Shown: positions 16,381-29,496, numbered from the stretch's first letter. The stretch: DNA of 64,000 nt from Tetmemena sp. SeJ-2015 (GCA_027382625.1 JAJKFJ010020978.1:146847-210846), one strand, 5' to 3'. Program-made: numbers and translations. Notes: generated by a model not told the origin, from the sequence alone.

Positions 16381-18600
16381 ATGGGTAATTGTTGCGGAGC
16401 TGATAGAAAGCTAGACGCAGCCGATGATGAAAAATACTACCCTCGGCTGTCTGCAAACTAGAGAGACCCTCACTTGTAGCAGTAGTATCTGCATGACCTG
16501 TCAGATGAGAATTACTAGGTTTAGAGTGGGGCAAATATCCAGGTTCATAACAACAACTACCACCAGTAGTAGATGTTCTACGTAATTTAATAACAACAAC
16601 AACAAAATCTGGAAGAGTAAGAGGCCTAGCTAAATATCAAGAAGAAGAAAGGCAAAAAGAAGAAGAAGAAAAAGAAGTAAACAAAAGTAGCTGCAGAGGA
16701 GGAGGATAATGGGAGAAAGGGGTTGTAAAAGGAGTTAGAGAGGAAGTAGAGTAAAGTGAGAGGGTATGATAACAGGGAGTAGTATAACGGAGAGGCATAA
16801 ATAGATTACCTAAGTTACCTAGAAGGGGACGATTAATTCAACAACTCATTTACTAACAGCATGAGTGCTAGCTATTATAGCCAGTCTTTGAATCAATCAC
16901 AAAGTTACAAGGATAAGAAGTTTAAAAATTAAGCTGAAGGAGGATATAGCTTAGATTTAAGGGATAATGATTATCAGAAAGTGCTAAGTCTTTCTAGCCA
17001 AAAGGAGTTCACTCGCACTAAAAACGATCATTAAATCTAAGACCTAAAGTATTTAGATTATGATAGTAATAAGAAGTATTTTTATTAGTATTCTAAACCT
17101 GGAACAGCTTCTGGAACACCTAAATTTTCAGCTTCAAAAATTGTTAGCCTATCTTCAACTAAAGAATTTACTTCTAATCTTACTTCACTAGAAGAAAAAG
17201 GAAACGTTAAAAATGTTTAAGATTAAGATTAAGCCCCAATGAAATTACTGAGGCAAGATTCAACTTAAAGGAGTAATCTTAAAGAATTCAAACTCTAGAA
17301 ACTGGAATAATCGTTAACTAAGTAAATGGCCTTGGACAAATAGAGTGAAGAATTTTTTATGAATTCTCATTCGGCTCACAAGTCTATGCAGTTAATGAAG
17401 ACAATAAAGCTATTGAAACTAGAATGTGAGAGCTCGAACATAGACTACGAAGGAATTTAAAGATATAATTTCAAAGAAATCAAGTAGTTCTTGTAAGCAT
17501 CTAACTCCAATCCATAAATTGCTGCCAAGAAAATCTTGAACGACATTAAATGGAGACAAAGAATGTTCCCAGTTAAGTTTGGAGATATTCTTCCTCTGAT
17601 TATGAATGGGAAAGTTAGGATGTGGGGCTTCGACTAGGAACAAAATCCTGTAATTTACCTTAAGCCAAATACTCTAATGAGCTAAAGAATATAATTCGAC
17701 AAATCGTTAGTACAAGAAAGTTATTTATATAGTTTAAGAAAAAGATGAATAGAAAAAAAGAGATGAGTAGAAACTTGAGAAAAGATAATACGAACAGATG
17801 CTTTCCTATATGATGAACGAAATATGCCCTCACCTTAGTTAAAACAGTCTCTGTAACAGCAAAATTTTAATTTGAGTTGATAAAATAAAAAATAAATTTC
17901 AGTTTTAGTAGATCTAGAATTCGTAGATGATTTCAAACTCCACCTATTTGAGTTGATTGAAGAGTTAATATGGAATCATTTCCCAGGAAGACTGAGCAAA
18001 GTATTTATCATCAATATCGATTTGGCTTCTTAAATAAATAAGCTTTTTAATTTATTCTGTTACCACTGCAATCCAGACAAAGTTTCAGTAGAAGTTTTAC
18101 AAGAAACATATGATGTTATTCGATGAAAACTATCTCCAAAAGATATAGAGCTACCTTCATATCTCCTAAATTTTCCCTGAATACTCATCACAAACCAGAA
18201 AGAAGGATAGTTAAACCTAAATAACTTCAAAGCAACACATGTATGCTTATTAAGATATAAAGAGAATAGATAAATGGAGTTTTAGGAGTATGCAGGATGT
18301 TAATAGATACTTGCTCTTGTCTTATATGCAACATTCCTGATTACTTTTTAATGATAAACTTTAAATTCAATGAAGGAAAACAATAGATTATGCTCCTTCC
18401 AATTTAGATTAACTTCTTTAATTCATCCTGACTTATAAATTCTTAAATAAAAAATTGAAAGTTTAATGATTTGAATAATATTTTTGAAAAATTAGAGCTT
18501 TTTTATGCTATAGATAATTTTTATCATTATTCTGAGTTGATTTAAATTTTCTTCAGTTTGCAGGATATGAATGCTGGTAAGTAGTGTGAAATAGTTTGAA
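16381..18600 (+). CDS. CRAL-TRIO (Sec14-like) lipid-binding protein with N-myristoylation signal
   Basis: Starts at ATG 16381 with MGNCCGADRK: Gly2 plus adjacent cysteines predicts myristoylation and palmitoylation, hence membrane attachment. A Gln/Lys-rich low-complexity region follows (16520-16760), with Gln written as CAA, TAA and TAG. From about 17420 come the CRAL-TRIO N-terminal helices (KKILNDIKWRQRMFP), then MWGFDQEQNPVIYLKP (about 17620), SKILVDLEFVDDF (about 17910) and NHFPGRLSKVFIINI (about 17980), the lipid-pocket strand signature. Sec14 family proteins exchange phosphatidylinositol or other lipids between membranes. Three short IESs fall inside the domain, at 17714, 17865 and 18027. 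The C-terminus is not resolved: 18350-18560 is AT-rich, and a new ATG near 18620 may belong to the next gene. Confidence 0.87.
17714..17741 (+). other. IES, 22 bp, pointer AAGAAA
   Basis: AAGAAA at 17714-17719 and 17736-17741. Excision joins DKSLVQE to KDEQKKRDEQKLEKR and removes a TGA. Confidence 0.85.
17865..17907 (+). other. IES, 38 bp, pointer TTTTA (or spliceosomal intron)
   Basis: TTTTA at 17865-17869 and 17903-17907; excision yields CNSKILVDLEFVDDF, the CRAL-TRIO core strand. A GT-AG intron at 17848-17902 would also be in frame (SQN joined to ILVDLEF), so the choice is open. Confidence 0.65.
18027..18058 (+). other. IES, 28 bp, pointer TTCT
   Basis: TTCT at 18027-18030 and 18055-18058. 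Excision joins INIDLAS to VTTAIQTKFQQKF, which matches the helix expected after the FIIN strand in this family. Confidence 0.7.
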
Positions 18601-18619
18601 GCAACTTGTTAATAATTTA

Positions 18620-21600
18620 AATGAAATAAGGAGCGTCATCAACAACTACTACTATGTTAAACGATCAATCAAAGTCCATCAATGGCATCACTTAATCCTA
18701 GTTATCTAATAACCCTCATGCCCAATCTTATTATACGTTGATTCTAAAGGAAAAATTTTCAAAGAATACTCTTTTAAAAAATATTTCCCTGCAATGAATA
18801 TCTTGAATAAATAATTCGTCTTTATATCTTGGCAAATTTGCTTGAATTAGATGGCTAAACTATCTGAGTTAATATGAAAAATTACTTCAGCAACCCGAAG
18901 GTGAAGAAAATTATTTACTTCTTCTTGTAAGAATAATCTGAGATTTGAAACAATTGCTAATTCATAAATAAAATACTTCAGATTGGAAGTTTAGAGAATA
19001 TATCAGTATTTTATGAAATTTGTTCTTAAAATTTAAGTTGAGATTTATCCTCCTCGTAATAAACAAAAGATGAAGCAGGGAGTTATCATTTGCAAGAAAA
19101 TAGAAATCTCGAGAACTAAGCCTTTAAAGGCGCTAATTAGTCTGAATAGAAGAACTACAGACACATCAACCAACCAGTAAGTTACATTGAACTTAATTAA
19201 CATTCTCATTGCATAATTAATATTTCTGGAAGTAGACTATGAAGGAGAATAATTTTGAAGAAGAGGAGGAAGACGATGATGGTGGTGAGTTATCAGACAC
19301 TGACGAAGGAATCATGAAAGATAATTTAAATAGCTTCACTCACAAGAAGATGTTTGATTAGTAGCAGCAGAAAAACTAAACGCCCTACTCGCAATAGAGC
19401 AATAACAGACATATCTTATCAGCTAATAATAATTCATAGTCCGTTAAATCGCATCAACACATTACAAATGGAAAACATGTAACTGAAATCTTCTTCTTTA
19501 TTAGATTTTGAATGGCCTCTCTTTTATTGCAAGAAGTAAATTTTGTTATAAATTTGTCTTAAATATCGATTGTATTTTATCTTAATTTTCTTCTATTTAA
19601 ATAAGCTGATTCTTAAACAAATGAAACTACAACGAACTTCAATGTTTCTTTAAAGCACTATGTTCCCTCATCACATCGAGACCATACTTAGGGTTCGGAG
19701 CTTCCAGCAAATCAAAATTACTCTGCAGGCAACCAGGAGGTTTTTAATAATTACTAGCCATCACCCTCTAGAATAGTCAGCAATGCACCTATCAACAAGC
19801 TTGGTCAAATTCAGGATATAAATCAGTCTGCTTCATTAAGTTATAAAGATTGTAAGATATGAAATTTTGCTCCGAAAAGGAACGGAATTAGCATGGTAAA
19901 ATCTCAAAGTCAGGGAAGATTGCACAATAAGAAAACTATTCGCTAGTAAGTGAATGCAGAGTCTAACAAATATCAAATAGAACAGTCAAGACATCAAATT
20001 TTCAACAACTAGTTCATTTAAAAAAGTACCTTCATAAATTAATTTAGTAAGTTCAATGAGAACTGTTCGGTTTTTGATTAAGAAAACGCTGCTACTTAAG
20101 CCCATAATCCCAATACTTTTTCAGTTTAATATTCTCACTCTTCGTTAGCTGCAGCTCTAAATTAATTTTCGAACAAAGACGGGAGAAAGAAGTCAATGGA
20201 TAGAGGCAGTATCTCATATTTAATTATTGATTGATTCCTATTTCCTTTATTTGTTTGTGGATATTCCTTGAACTTTGGCTAGGTTTCTTAGAAGAAGTTC
20301 AACTTGCATGAGTTCTAGCAAAAGCAATAGGAGTTTCAACAGAGAAAGCGAGAGCACATAGCTCTTATGCAGGAATAGTCCCAGTAGAAAGACTTGGATG
20401 AGTGCACTTTCGCCCCCAATAGAAATAGATCACAGAGTAATGGCAAAGTAGGTAGCAGACATAAAAACCAAGCAATGAATAGTAACTATCAAAGAACTGC
20501 AGAGTAATTTGTAGAAGAATAAGCTGTGAGAGAGCAAGAGAGACAGTTGAGACTTATGCAGAAGAGTGAGTAGTATCTATAGAAGGAGAGAGAGGAAATT
20601 ACAGGCAGGCCTGATATCAACAAGAAGTCTGTTAAACTACTCTAAAAGAAGATGTCAACTCAGGAGAATCAGGTTGAAATACATGAAAGATTATTGGGTC
20701 TTCTTAAAAATTCATAAATTAGAAATTACATAGGGCAAGGTAATTTTCCTTCTCTGTAATAGTTTATACCACCCTCTAATTATATTAGAAGCATCTCAAG
20801 GCAGTAGAAGAATAGGCACTAAATGTAGAGAGCCAGAGCAAAGGACAGAAATATCAAGATACTTCAAAAGCTTTAGTCCCACAGAGAGACTCCACCTTCT
20901 AACCTTAGATTTAAAAACGCTCTCAAGAAATTAAAAGAGCTCAGCCTATTGACGAGCATTTATATGAAGACTTCAAAATGAGGCAGATGAAAAAGGAGCA
21001 AAGACTTTTGGATCACAGCTAGCAAGATCAAATGGTTTCAAAGATGTATAACAATAAGCAGCTCAGTTAAAAATCAGAAAAGTACTTCATCTAAAAGTTC
21101 ACTAAGGAAATAATTTCAAATTGGCAGTCTTGGTAACTAGATGAGGAATCATTGCAAAATGAAACTCTTAATTTCTTGATCTTCAAAGACTTTATGGTGC
21201 AACTAGGATTCATCCCATACTAAGAGAGAACTTAAGAAAGCTCAAAATATTTGAAATTTATTTTAGCGAAGAAGTGATTGCTCTAGAAGAAAATGAAGAC
21301 AGTTTAATGCTCTTGCTACTCTGGAAACACCTCAAAAATACATTTCTCAATTTTATTTCACTTAACCTCGGAGGAGAATAAAAGAACCATGTTACTCTAA
21401 ACAATTTGAGAATATTCTTGCTGGCTATTATGGGAACTTTCGTAGAGCCTGGGCTAAATAAAAATGAGTAAAACCTGATCAGGTCACCTGAGTAATTTTA
21501 CGGTAGCTTTAACGACTAGGGCGATCTCTTCTTAGAGTAGCATGAAGTAACAAAGATCCAGAGAGAGTTCAATCATCTTTACATAAACCGAACTTAGTTC

Positions 21601-22935
21601 GTAGCTAAGAAATAGGCGCTTAAGAAGTAAGGAATAGCTCATGAACTCCCACACACTTTCAAACCTTAAGTGAACAAGGTCTCTATGGATATAGCCTAGA
21701 GATACAGAGAGAAGCTTGAACAAGCGGCAGAGTCCAAGTTTTCTACTCTGGACTGGCTTGTCCAACCTGCTAAGAATACAAAATGGCAAGAGACTGCTAA
21801 AGAAATACTAGTCCAAGAAGAGATGAGAGAATTTTAGAGATTAGAATTAATTCAACTTTTTTCATTTTTGAATGTACTTTCTAACCATAGACTTATAAGA
21901 GAAAGAATTCAAGTCATAATGAAAATGATTTGACTTAATGGCTCACTTTCAAAATAGAAAGCACTCAAACTCACAGAGTGCAGTCAAAATAAGGAGCAGA
22001 GAACTCATGACTAACACGGGCAATAAGTTCAATGACTTATTTGAGCTTAGCAAAAAACTGCAGCCTTTGAAGCAAAAGGAGGACAAGAATACAGTAGACT
22101 ACGATTTCGAGAGAAGCAAGGATGAATGCAGCTTCAAGCCAACTCTTATCAAAACTCAAATTGAGGATTCTGCTATCTCAAGACCCACCGCTCAGAGTAA
22201 AAGCTTCTTAAATGCTCACTCATAACAGAAAAGTATTGAAAGGATTAATCAAGCACCCGCCTCAAAATTAGATAGTTAGAAAGCTAAAGATATAAAAACC
22301 TTATGTATCAATTGAGTCTTTATAAATTATATCACTAAGGGAGGAGTATCTACCTCACAACAGCTGAAGTCAAACAGAAATCAGCCACAGATTGCCCGCC
22401 CAAAATCAACAATGCTCGAAAAGAAGAAACCAGCTCAGACCATCAATTCTTTGAATCCCAAAAACGGAAGAAATTAAATTTGCAATTTTTTAAATGACAA
22501 GAGCAAAAATAATGGCGGAATAGTTAATAGCTAGACAGCTTAACTCAAGAAAAGTGTGATTGAAAGGTCAAGCCTGGATTATCCAGAATTCCAGAATTAT
22601 AGTTAGAGCTCCAACAATATCTAAAATCACTCGTCTTAGCAGCAACTTAAATTTTAAAATTACAATAAAAATAAATTTGATAGAAGAGACTATCTTTTAA
22701 TACGATTAAATATAATTATAAGCAAGCGTAGATCGAAAAAGAGTAGCCGATTCTTTTTGTGGATATTAATCTAGGTGAGGGGATGTAGGAGAGAATTTGC
22801 GTTTATAAGGGAGACACCGCCCAAGAATTAGCCATGGAATTCGCATAAGTTCATTAGCTTGAGGAAGATACCATGCTCAAGTTAAGAGAAATGCTAGAAG
22901 TGCAAATTTCAAACATAGGAACAGTTAGTATTTGA
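18620..22935 (+). CDS. Large conserved protist protein with C-terminal PILFVDINLG motif
   Basis: Candidate start near 18620 (MKQGASSTTTTMLNDQ); stop TGA 22933-22935. The N-terminal third is Gln/Ser/Asn-rich with an acidic patch (EEEEEDDDGGELSDTDEG, about 19250). Middle blocks have the pattern seen in a family of long protist proteins: DECTFAPNRNR (about 20400), GRPDINKKS (20610), SIYEDFKMRQMKKEQRLLDH (20960), DECSFKPT (22120). Around 21360-21850 lies a continuous block with NNLRIFLLAIMGTF, TQFVAKK and STLDWLVQPAKNT. The C-terminus is PILFVDINLGEGMQERICVYKGDTAQELAMEFAQ in meaning, with PILFVDINLGEG and YKGDTAQELA as key strings. I recall this architecture from ciliate and kinetoplastid proteins, possibly cytoskeletal or ciliary, but cannot name it. 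Several unresolved IESs, e.g. near 20220-20290 and 22310-22340. Confidence 0.7.
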
Positions 22936-23238
22936 AAATATATTTTCTCTAATCAATTTAAAAAGAAGCTTTCTAAAAGAGTACTATAATTAAGAAATTA
23001 ATGATAAATATTTCACACTTTTTAATATGGTTTAAGATATTTTAGGCTTCATTAGAGTTACTCATTGATGCATTTTCAAAGATCTTTATGAGCATAGTTT
23101 CATAAAATATATAGAAGTATAGTTTCTATTAGGATTAGGGAGAGCTTCCTCGTCAGGGTTTGCTTTGAATACTGTTAATTCAGAATATTTACAGTTAATG
23201 AGAATAAAATAAAGTGGAATATACCTTGCTAAAGCCTT

Positions 23239-25019
23239 TCATTTAAGTTGAGGATGTTTCATTTAGGTATCTAACTTTCTACGTTTTAATATCTTAGTTC
23301 GCAAAGTTTTAAAGTGATTATTCAAACTCTAGCTATTGCTAGTTAAATATAATTATGACTTGTTTAGGCATAGAATGAAACTAAATTTGATAATTTCATG
23401 ATTAAAGAATGGTAAATAAACACTATATTTATTTATTTGATCTTTTTAATAATTTGAAGCAAGTCTCTCTTGGAGTAAGTGACTATCAGTGGTCATGCCC
23501 AGAATTTACTAGTTTCTTGACTGCTGTCTCCCATGAGTAGGTTTGTTTAATTAACTTGAAAGACTCCTCACTTGTGTTTATGTCTTGTATTAGGTTGATA
23601 GTTTAACTTTAATTTTGAAGTCTGCTTCGTACCAGCTGCTCAAGAAAATCCAAACATCAAGAGGGACGCTTGTAAACTCACTGCTTATAAGTATATCACA
23701 AGAACAATTCAGAAGCACTCCGTTATTAACAAAATTATAATGAAATGAACGTCTCTCATTAATTAACAAAGGAATTAGTTATCTTAATTACAAAAATCAA
23801 AATGGCTTTGAGAATATAGATCCTGTTTGGTCTCTTGCCCTTAACTAAGTCATTGAAGTTTTTGATTCCCAACTTGGAGTGACTAGTTGCGTTTGACTAG
23901 TAGCTGTCTTTCAGAATTAAGTTGGCTGCTTGATCTGCTGAATAATGGACATATCTGCACCACTCTCTCCACCAAAGAGCAGATACCAAGTAAACGTAGT
24001 TGCTTTCTTGGTCTTAACGAGTAGAGTTTTGCATTAAGGAACCTATTAAATCTCTTTGGATGGAGATGGCTAAGTTTTTATTAAATAAGTCTGTAAGGGA
24101 GATAGCTCCATGTTGCTGACTCAGGATTCTCTTTACAGACTCGAAATCTTACAGTTTTTTAATCTTAGATTGGCAATCTACTTAGCAAACAATAATATAA
24201 ACTGATATACTTCATGAGAGAGTTGTAGCTAGTTTTGGCAACAGTAGCTTACACTTTAGCTCCTAGTCATCAGCTTTAAAAATAAATAGCTCTCCATTAG
24301 ACTTTTCTTTATCAGCAAAGCTGCTCGCTACTAGCATCTGATTTATACTCTCGTTCCTCATACAGCTCTTAATCCTTACTTCTGAAAATTAGGAAGCAAT
24401 TTTATATTGAGATTAAATTTTGTTTTAGCAAGTTGAGCTGTATCTTGCCTTTCAGTCCTTTCTTCTCCTATGAACTCTCTGTCGCTGATTACTATGTCAT
24501 CAAACGTAGCTGCAACTCCCTGATTCCGTTTAAAGTTGCCAAGCCATTAGATGATCTAGAGCGGGAGTTCATCTTAGCTGAGAAATGATTTACGAAGTTA
24601 CTCTTGTCAACCAAAGCCTTTTGATTCTATATTGGCCCCTCATTTATTTAATTTATGTTGAAGCTGCTTATCTATATGGAAATTTATCTTTTAAAGATAA
24701 CCATAAAAAGATTGAAAAACATATTATTTATTGGAATTGTGGGAAACTGTCATTAGATTTCTCATGATTAGCTGATTCTTCTGAGAGAGTTCTAATTGCT
24801 TCTGCCTAGATTTATTGGTACCCTATGCAGTGGTCTTATCTGCAGAACTGAAGTTTCCCATTACTTGGCTTATTGACTTAGATTCTGAATTCAAGAGTTA
24901 CATTAAGTGAGAGGGCTTAGATCTCCCCTCAGCTGATTAGTCAGACTGTTTGGTTTACAAGTAGTGATAAAGATAAATAAGTGAAATGAATCGGAAGTTT
25001 GAGAGATCAGAAATGGCAT
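23239..25019 (-). CDS. DUSP-domain protein (ubiquitin-specific-protease-like N-terminal part)
   Basis: Minus strand from ATG 25019-25017 (MPFLISQTSDSF) to TGA 23241-23239. Coding blocks: LEFRIQVNKPSNGKLQFC (about 24890); ATFDDIVISDREFIGEE (about 24500); then YVYLVSALWWREWCRYVHYS (about 23990), the tryptophan-rich start of a DUSP domain, and further on SVPLDVWIFLSSWYEADF (about 23610), the VP-x-x-W...WY end of such a domain. DUSP domains occur in ubiquitin C-terminal hydrolases such as USP4/11/15. No Cys/His boxes of the protease were found in the window, so this is either a DUSP-only protein or one part of a gene whose other MDSs lie elsewhere. IESs are evident (e.g. 24600-24780) but not resolved. 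The first codons overlap one arm of a 36-base inverted repeat. Confidence 0.65.
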
Positions 25020-25353
25020 TCTTAATTGATAAGTGATTAGTTTAATAGTGAAAGCAAGATAATGATTGGTTAATAATTTTAAAACCTAATATAGTTGGTT
25101 GTTTAATAATTTTACTATATCTAAAATTAATTAATTCCATCCTGATTGGTTTACTCTATCAGGAATCGTAATTAAACAATGGGGTGCCAAAGTTTGATTT
25201 ATAATTAATAATTTTTCCTCTATTTGTTAATATTTTAAACACCCTTCTTTTTCTTTGAAACCTGAAAATGTGCTGATAGACAAGGAACTGCCTTATTATT
25301 TTAAGAAAGATCTTATTTCTCAAACTTCCGATTCATTTCACTTATTTATCTTT
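24969..25353. repeat. Perfect 36-base inverted repeat, 385 bp overall
   Basis: Arms 24969-25004 and 25318-25353 are exact reverse complements (AAAGATAAATAAGTGAAATG at the outer end). The 313-base interior is AT-rich and has no coding. No clear target-site duplication is seen. The left arm lies in the 5' coding part of the DUSP gene. Confidence 0.85.
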
Positions 25354-25860
25354 AAGTTTGAGCAGCTGAAAATTAAAGTAAAATCAAAACTATACTCAAG
25401 AATTTTTTATTTAGCAATTTGACTTATTTTACAAAATACAAAGTTAGAAAAACAATTGTCAGTATAATAGCCATGTAGAATATAAATCGCAGCTTTATTT
25501 AAAGTTTTCGCTAGTCACTTTTACGAATATATATGTGAGTCATACATAGAAACTCCAATAAGAGAATCAACTTGAAAACTCTAAAATAAAAGAAATTATC
25601 AAAACTGATTAAGCTTTTAAAATAGAGTGGTTCTTACTTTTCTCCGTTATTTAATTAAAATTTGTATGAAATTTCTTTATTGGGGATTACAAAACTAAAT
25701 CGAACTTACTTAGATAGTTTTCATGAATTAGCTATGGTTTAAAAATGAGAATTTATCTGCACAAGGAGTAAATCTAGCTGCAAAAGGAAAATGGCTTCCA
25801 TTGTAGCGTCTAATTAATCATTATCTATTTAATTATAAATTGTAAATGACTTAATCATCT
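25354..25860. other. AT-rich stretch without recognised gene
   Basis: Minus-strand frames are open for part of it (around 25400-25500) but composition is not gene-like. It may hold the 3' end of the coiled-coil gene or an IES. Confidence 0.4.
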
Positions 25861-28793
25861 ATTAAATTCTTACCTATAATATAAAATTGATTGAGTTAAT
25901 CAGGTCTTTGATTTATAAATTGGTTACTGTTTGTCTTGTTGTGCTGAGTGAAAGTCTAGAAAGTAGTTTTATCAATATCAGAATCAAAATTATGAGAGTT
26001 ATCTTTTTAAGAGAGACTGCTCTGATCTTGCTTTTGCTGTGATTGCATTTAAGGGTAAGTTACAGAAGCACTCACATTGCAATTATTCATTAGTTCCTCT
26101 TCTGGAAGGGGACTTATTATCATCTAAGAATCTTCCTCCTCATAGAGTTGTCTATTATTTGTTTATCCTTCCCTATTTTCAACAAAGTTGGGGGCTTGGT
26201 ATTCAAAATGGAGAAAAATCAAATTTAATCATTTTCTATTTTGCCAATTAGGTATTTCTAAATTTATTTTAATAATTACTTGATTTGAGAGTCATAAATA
26301 ATTGGTTTAAGTTATTTATCTATCTATCAATATAGCTGAGATGAAACCTCAAATTCATTAAATGATTAGCTATGAGATTAATTAAACTGCCTCTATGTTT
26401 GCGTATTCTGCTTTTCTTATTCCTCTGGAATGAATAATACTTGTATGGGTATGATATTTTAGGTAGCTGATTTGCTATCCTAGCAGTCCATCTAAGTTGC
26501 AAGAGATTTCAAACTCCTTCTACTAGATATTGAGTAACTTGAATTCTCTATCTACTCCTTTAGTTGCAACTAGTTTTAGATTTAGAGATCGACACTCTTT
26601 TCTTCTTCGGTCTTGGATATGACCCTAAGCGATTCGTCTATCTTCTCTATTATCTGAATCTTTTGAGGAATCTCTGAGTTACTCTAGTCATTTCTCAAAT
26701 ATGTGTGCAGGATATCTTAGCTATAAAAAGTAAATAAATGAAATATTTAATGTTGCTTTCAAAACTTTGTGCATGTCCATTTCTTTCTAAGTATAAGTAA
26801 TTTATAATATTTTCAATATGAGATTATATTTATACTTGGAATTGAGGCAAGATTCATTTTGCAAATCAATGACAAACACCTTAGACTTAGAAGATTGATT
26901 ATTATATATGCTTGAGTCTTGCTGCCCAGAAGTTTCAAAATTCTAATCTGGCTGAATCAAGTGATGAGCATCTACTTGCTACTCAACCATAAGGATTTAG
27001 GCTTTGGGTGGCTCTATCTCCTAATCATCTTCGTATTCTTTATTCTGAAAACGTTATATAGACTTGAAGTTGACGGAGCTTATCGTGTCTCCCGAATCTT
27101 GCATAGCATGCTGATAGACCTCAAATGTTTCAGATTAGCCACTTTCTGAAGGATCTTGCAGCTATACTTCAATTCTCTCTAGTTGGACTTAGGGAATAGA
27201 TTCTTCTTCTTCCTTCTCCTCTTCTTCTTTTAACTCTACTCTGTTTACAATATCAGGCTCTGAGATGTTTCTATTGCGCACTTCATCAAAATTAGAGGAC
27301 TCATTCCTTTTATACATCTCTTCCTAGCTGTAATAATAAAGCTCAGTTGCCCCACTAGGATCTTCTTAGGAGGATTTTTACTCCAAGGAGGGAATAAATC
27401 CATGCCCTTATTTTAACAAAGCATCTCTCTACTAAGGAACTTTATATCTAAACATAAGGAATATTGTAGCTAGATAAATTATTTCAATTTTAAACTCTAG
27501 AATCCTTTAAGCTATCATCTTTCAAATCTTGCATGTTAAATACATTCAGACCAGATTTTTCTAACACTTTAAGCAAGTATTTTAAAGCTTTAATTAACTT
27601 TGATCTAAACAATAAATCCTTTATTTGCAATAATCTATAGTCTCTTAGTGGTTTAGATTCTTAGTCTCCAGATCTTAGATTTTTGAATTAGTTTCCTGTT
27701 TAAACATATTGAACTCATTCCTTAACAACTCATTCATTTTAATTACTTGTTGTAAAATTAGCTAGCTTTGTTGATCATTCATAACTTAATTTTCTAAATA
27801 CCTTCCCTCTTGTCTATTTTAGTCAACATAGTTAGAATCATCGCTCTAGTTTTCCTAATCTTATCTTTAGACAATCTAAGCTAATTATAAGCTTATAATA
27901 AAACTTAAGTGAAAGAGTAATGAACTTTAAAATTTAATACTGAATGATTAGGTTCTATTTTTAATTTTATCTCTCTTTGGATCCTTCCCTCATTACAATG
28001 AGAACTTAAGAGTGGGAGCGGCCCTTGCTCCTACTATGACTATGAGGTATTTAGTTTTGATAGGTTGATCTCTCGTATGGAATCTGCTAATCTGAGTAAG
28101 GATTTCTAATTTCTCTACTTAGGCTATTTCTATTGTGCTCTTGTTATTGTGCCCTTATACTAGATCGCATACTATTTTTCTCATGAGTTGAATAAGCAGA
28201 CGGCAGAACCTGCAATAGGCTTCTATTATCCCTGATCATAGAGTCGTCATTTTGATTATGGCTTGACTGGTTTACATTTATATGGATTGCTGATAAGTTA
28301 GCGGATTCAATAACCTGCTCTTAATAAATCTGAGAGGGCTTTAGCGTATTTTCCCTTGGCTGAAGAATTTTATTGTACTACTGCTGATTGTTCTCTTATT
28401 TTGTTTGATGAATAGCTTCTTAGTGATAAGATATCTTATTATTCACTTTAAAGCAATATATTTATAATAGATAATTAAAATCACTGAATTAGCTTTGAAA
28501 ACTTATTCTCTCTTCTGTTCCTCTTGCATTTGAAAAGTTTGTTGAATTTTAATTGCGCCCTTAGGATTTACTTTTAGCTTTTCCGGAGTGACATCTCAGT
28601 TTTAGTTTTACTTGGCAGAATTGATATTGAGAACGACATTGGGCACCACCACAATCTGTCCCCTTATAATACTTTTGCTCTCCTAGTTTTTGATTGCAGT
28701 CCTCTGTGTTTGAGTTTTTGGTTGGATGGATGGATCTTTAGAAGAGGTTTGTCTTTTGAACTACTATTGGTTTTATTCTGCTCTCTGCTTCAT
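25860..28793 (-). CDS. Coiled-coil, Gln/Glu-rich protein of unknown function
   Basis: ATG at 28793-28791 (MKQRAEQNQQQFKRQTSSKD) opens a frame that runs to IRGQIVVVPNVVLNINSAKQ, then an in-frame TGA near 28598 followed in the same frame by DVTPEKLKVNPKGAIKIQQT, implying a small unresolved IES or intron. Further blocks: a coiled coil (QVIKMNELLRNEFNMFKQET, about 27700), an acidic block (ELKEEEEKEEEESIPQ, about 27200), VYQHAMQDSGDTISSVNF (about 27090) and a Ser/Gln-rich tail (QSQQKQDQSSLSQKD, about 26050). No catalytic domain seen. Interruptions at about 28430-28500, 27530-27590, 26700-26900 and 26240-26340 are AT-rich and IES-like. End uncertain. Confidence 0.6.
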
Positions 28794-28849
28794 TTATAAA
28801 TTTTATTTACTTTAACTGCTACTCTCACTTTTAATCTAACTCTATATTA

Positions 28850-29490
28850 AAATATAGGTAACATATTTTAATAGTCCCTCAAATAATGTTTTTTATTTCA
28901 TACCTTGCAAAAGGATAATGAGTTTTTGTCTTTACAAACAAGCTAATTAAAAAGATGAATACTTTGAGTGAGTTCTTAATTAAAATATTTGGCATTCACT
29001 AGTTAAATTAAAAGGCGATTGAGTATTAAAATTTGTGATAAATTTTATCAATGAATTCACTCATTGTCCCAATCATATTCTTAAAACCTTAAAGAGGGAA
29101 TAATTTGCAATAGATTAATCTGAGTCAACATTCATATCTCACTAAAAGGAAGTATTAAATTTCTTAAATCTACCATTTTAAAGCTCATAGACTAAACTTC
29201 ATAAAAATGGGTGGTCTTCACGTCTCATATTTTTTTTTTTAAAAAAAGTATAAATTTTATATTTTAAAAAGAATTTAAAGATCTTATAAAATGAAGGAGG
29301 TAATTTGTTCTGGGTAGTTAAAAAGGACTGGTAGGTTGGATTGTTTTTTAATAAAAAATTTTTTAATTAACTTTTGATTTAACGAAAATTAAATGAAGAA
29401 TTAAAAAAGGTAGAAGCAATTTCGCTACATAAAAAATAAGGGGTAACAAAAATAACCTCAAATTTAGGCAATTCATTAATTAAAGATGCC
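28850..29490. other. AT-rich spacer
   Basis: Between divergently arranged genes. Contains an A/T homopolymer run near 29230 but no recognised feature. Confidence 0.5.
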
Positions 29491-29496
29491 AAAATA

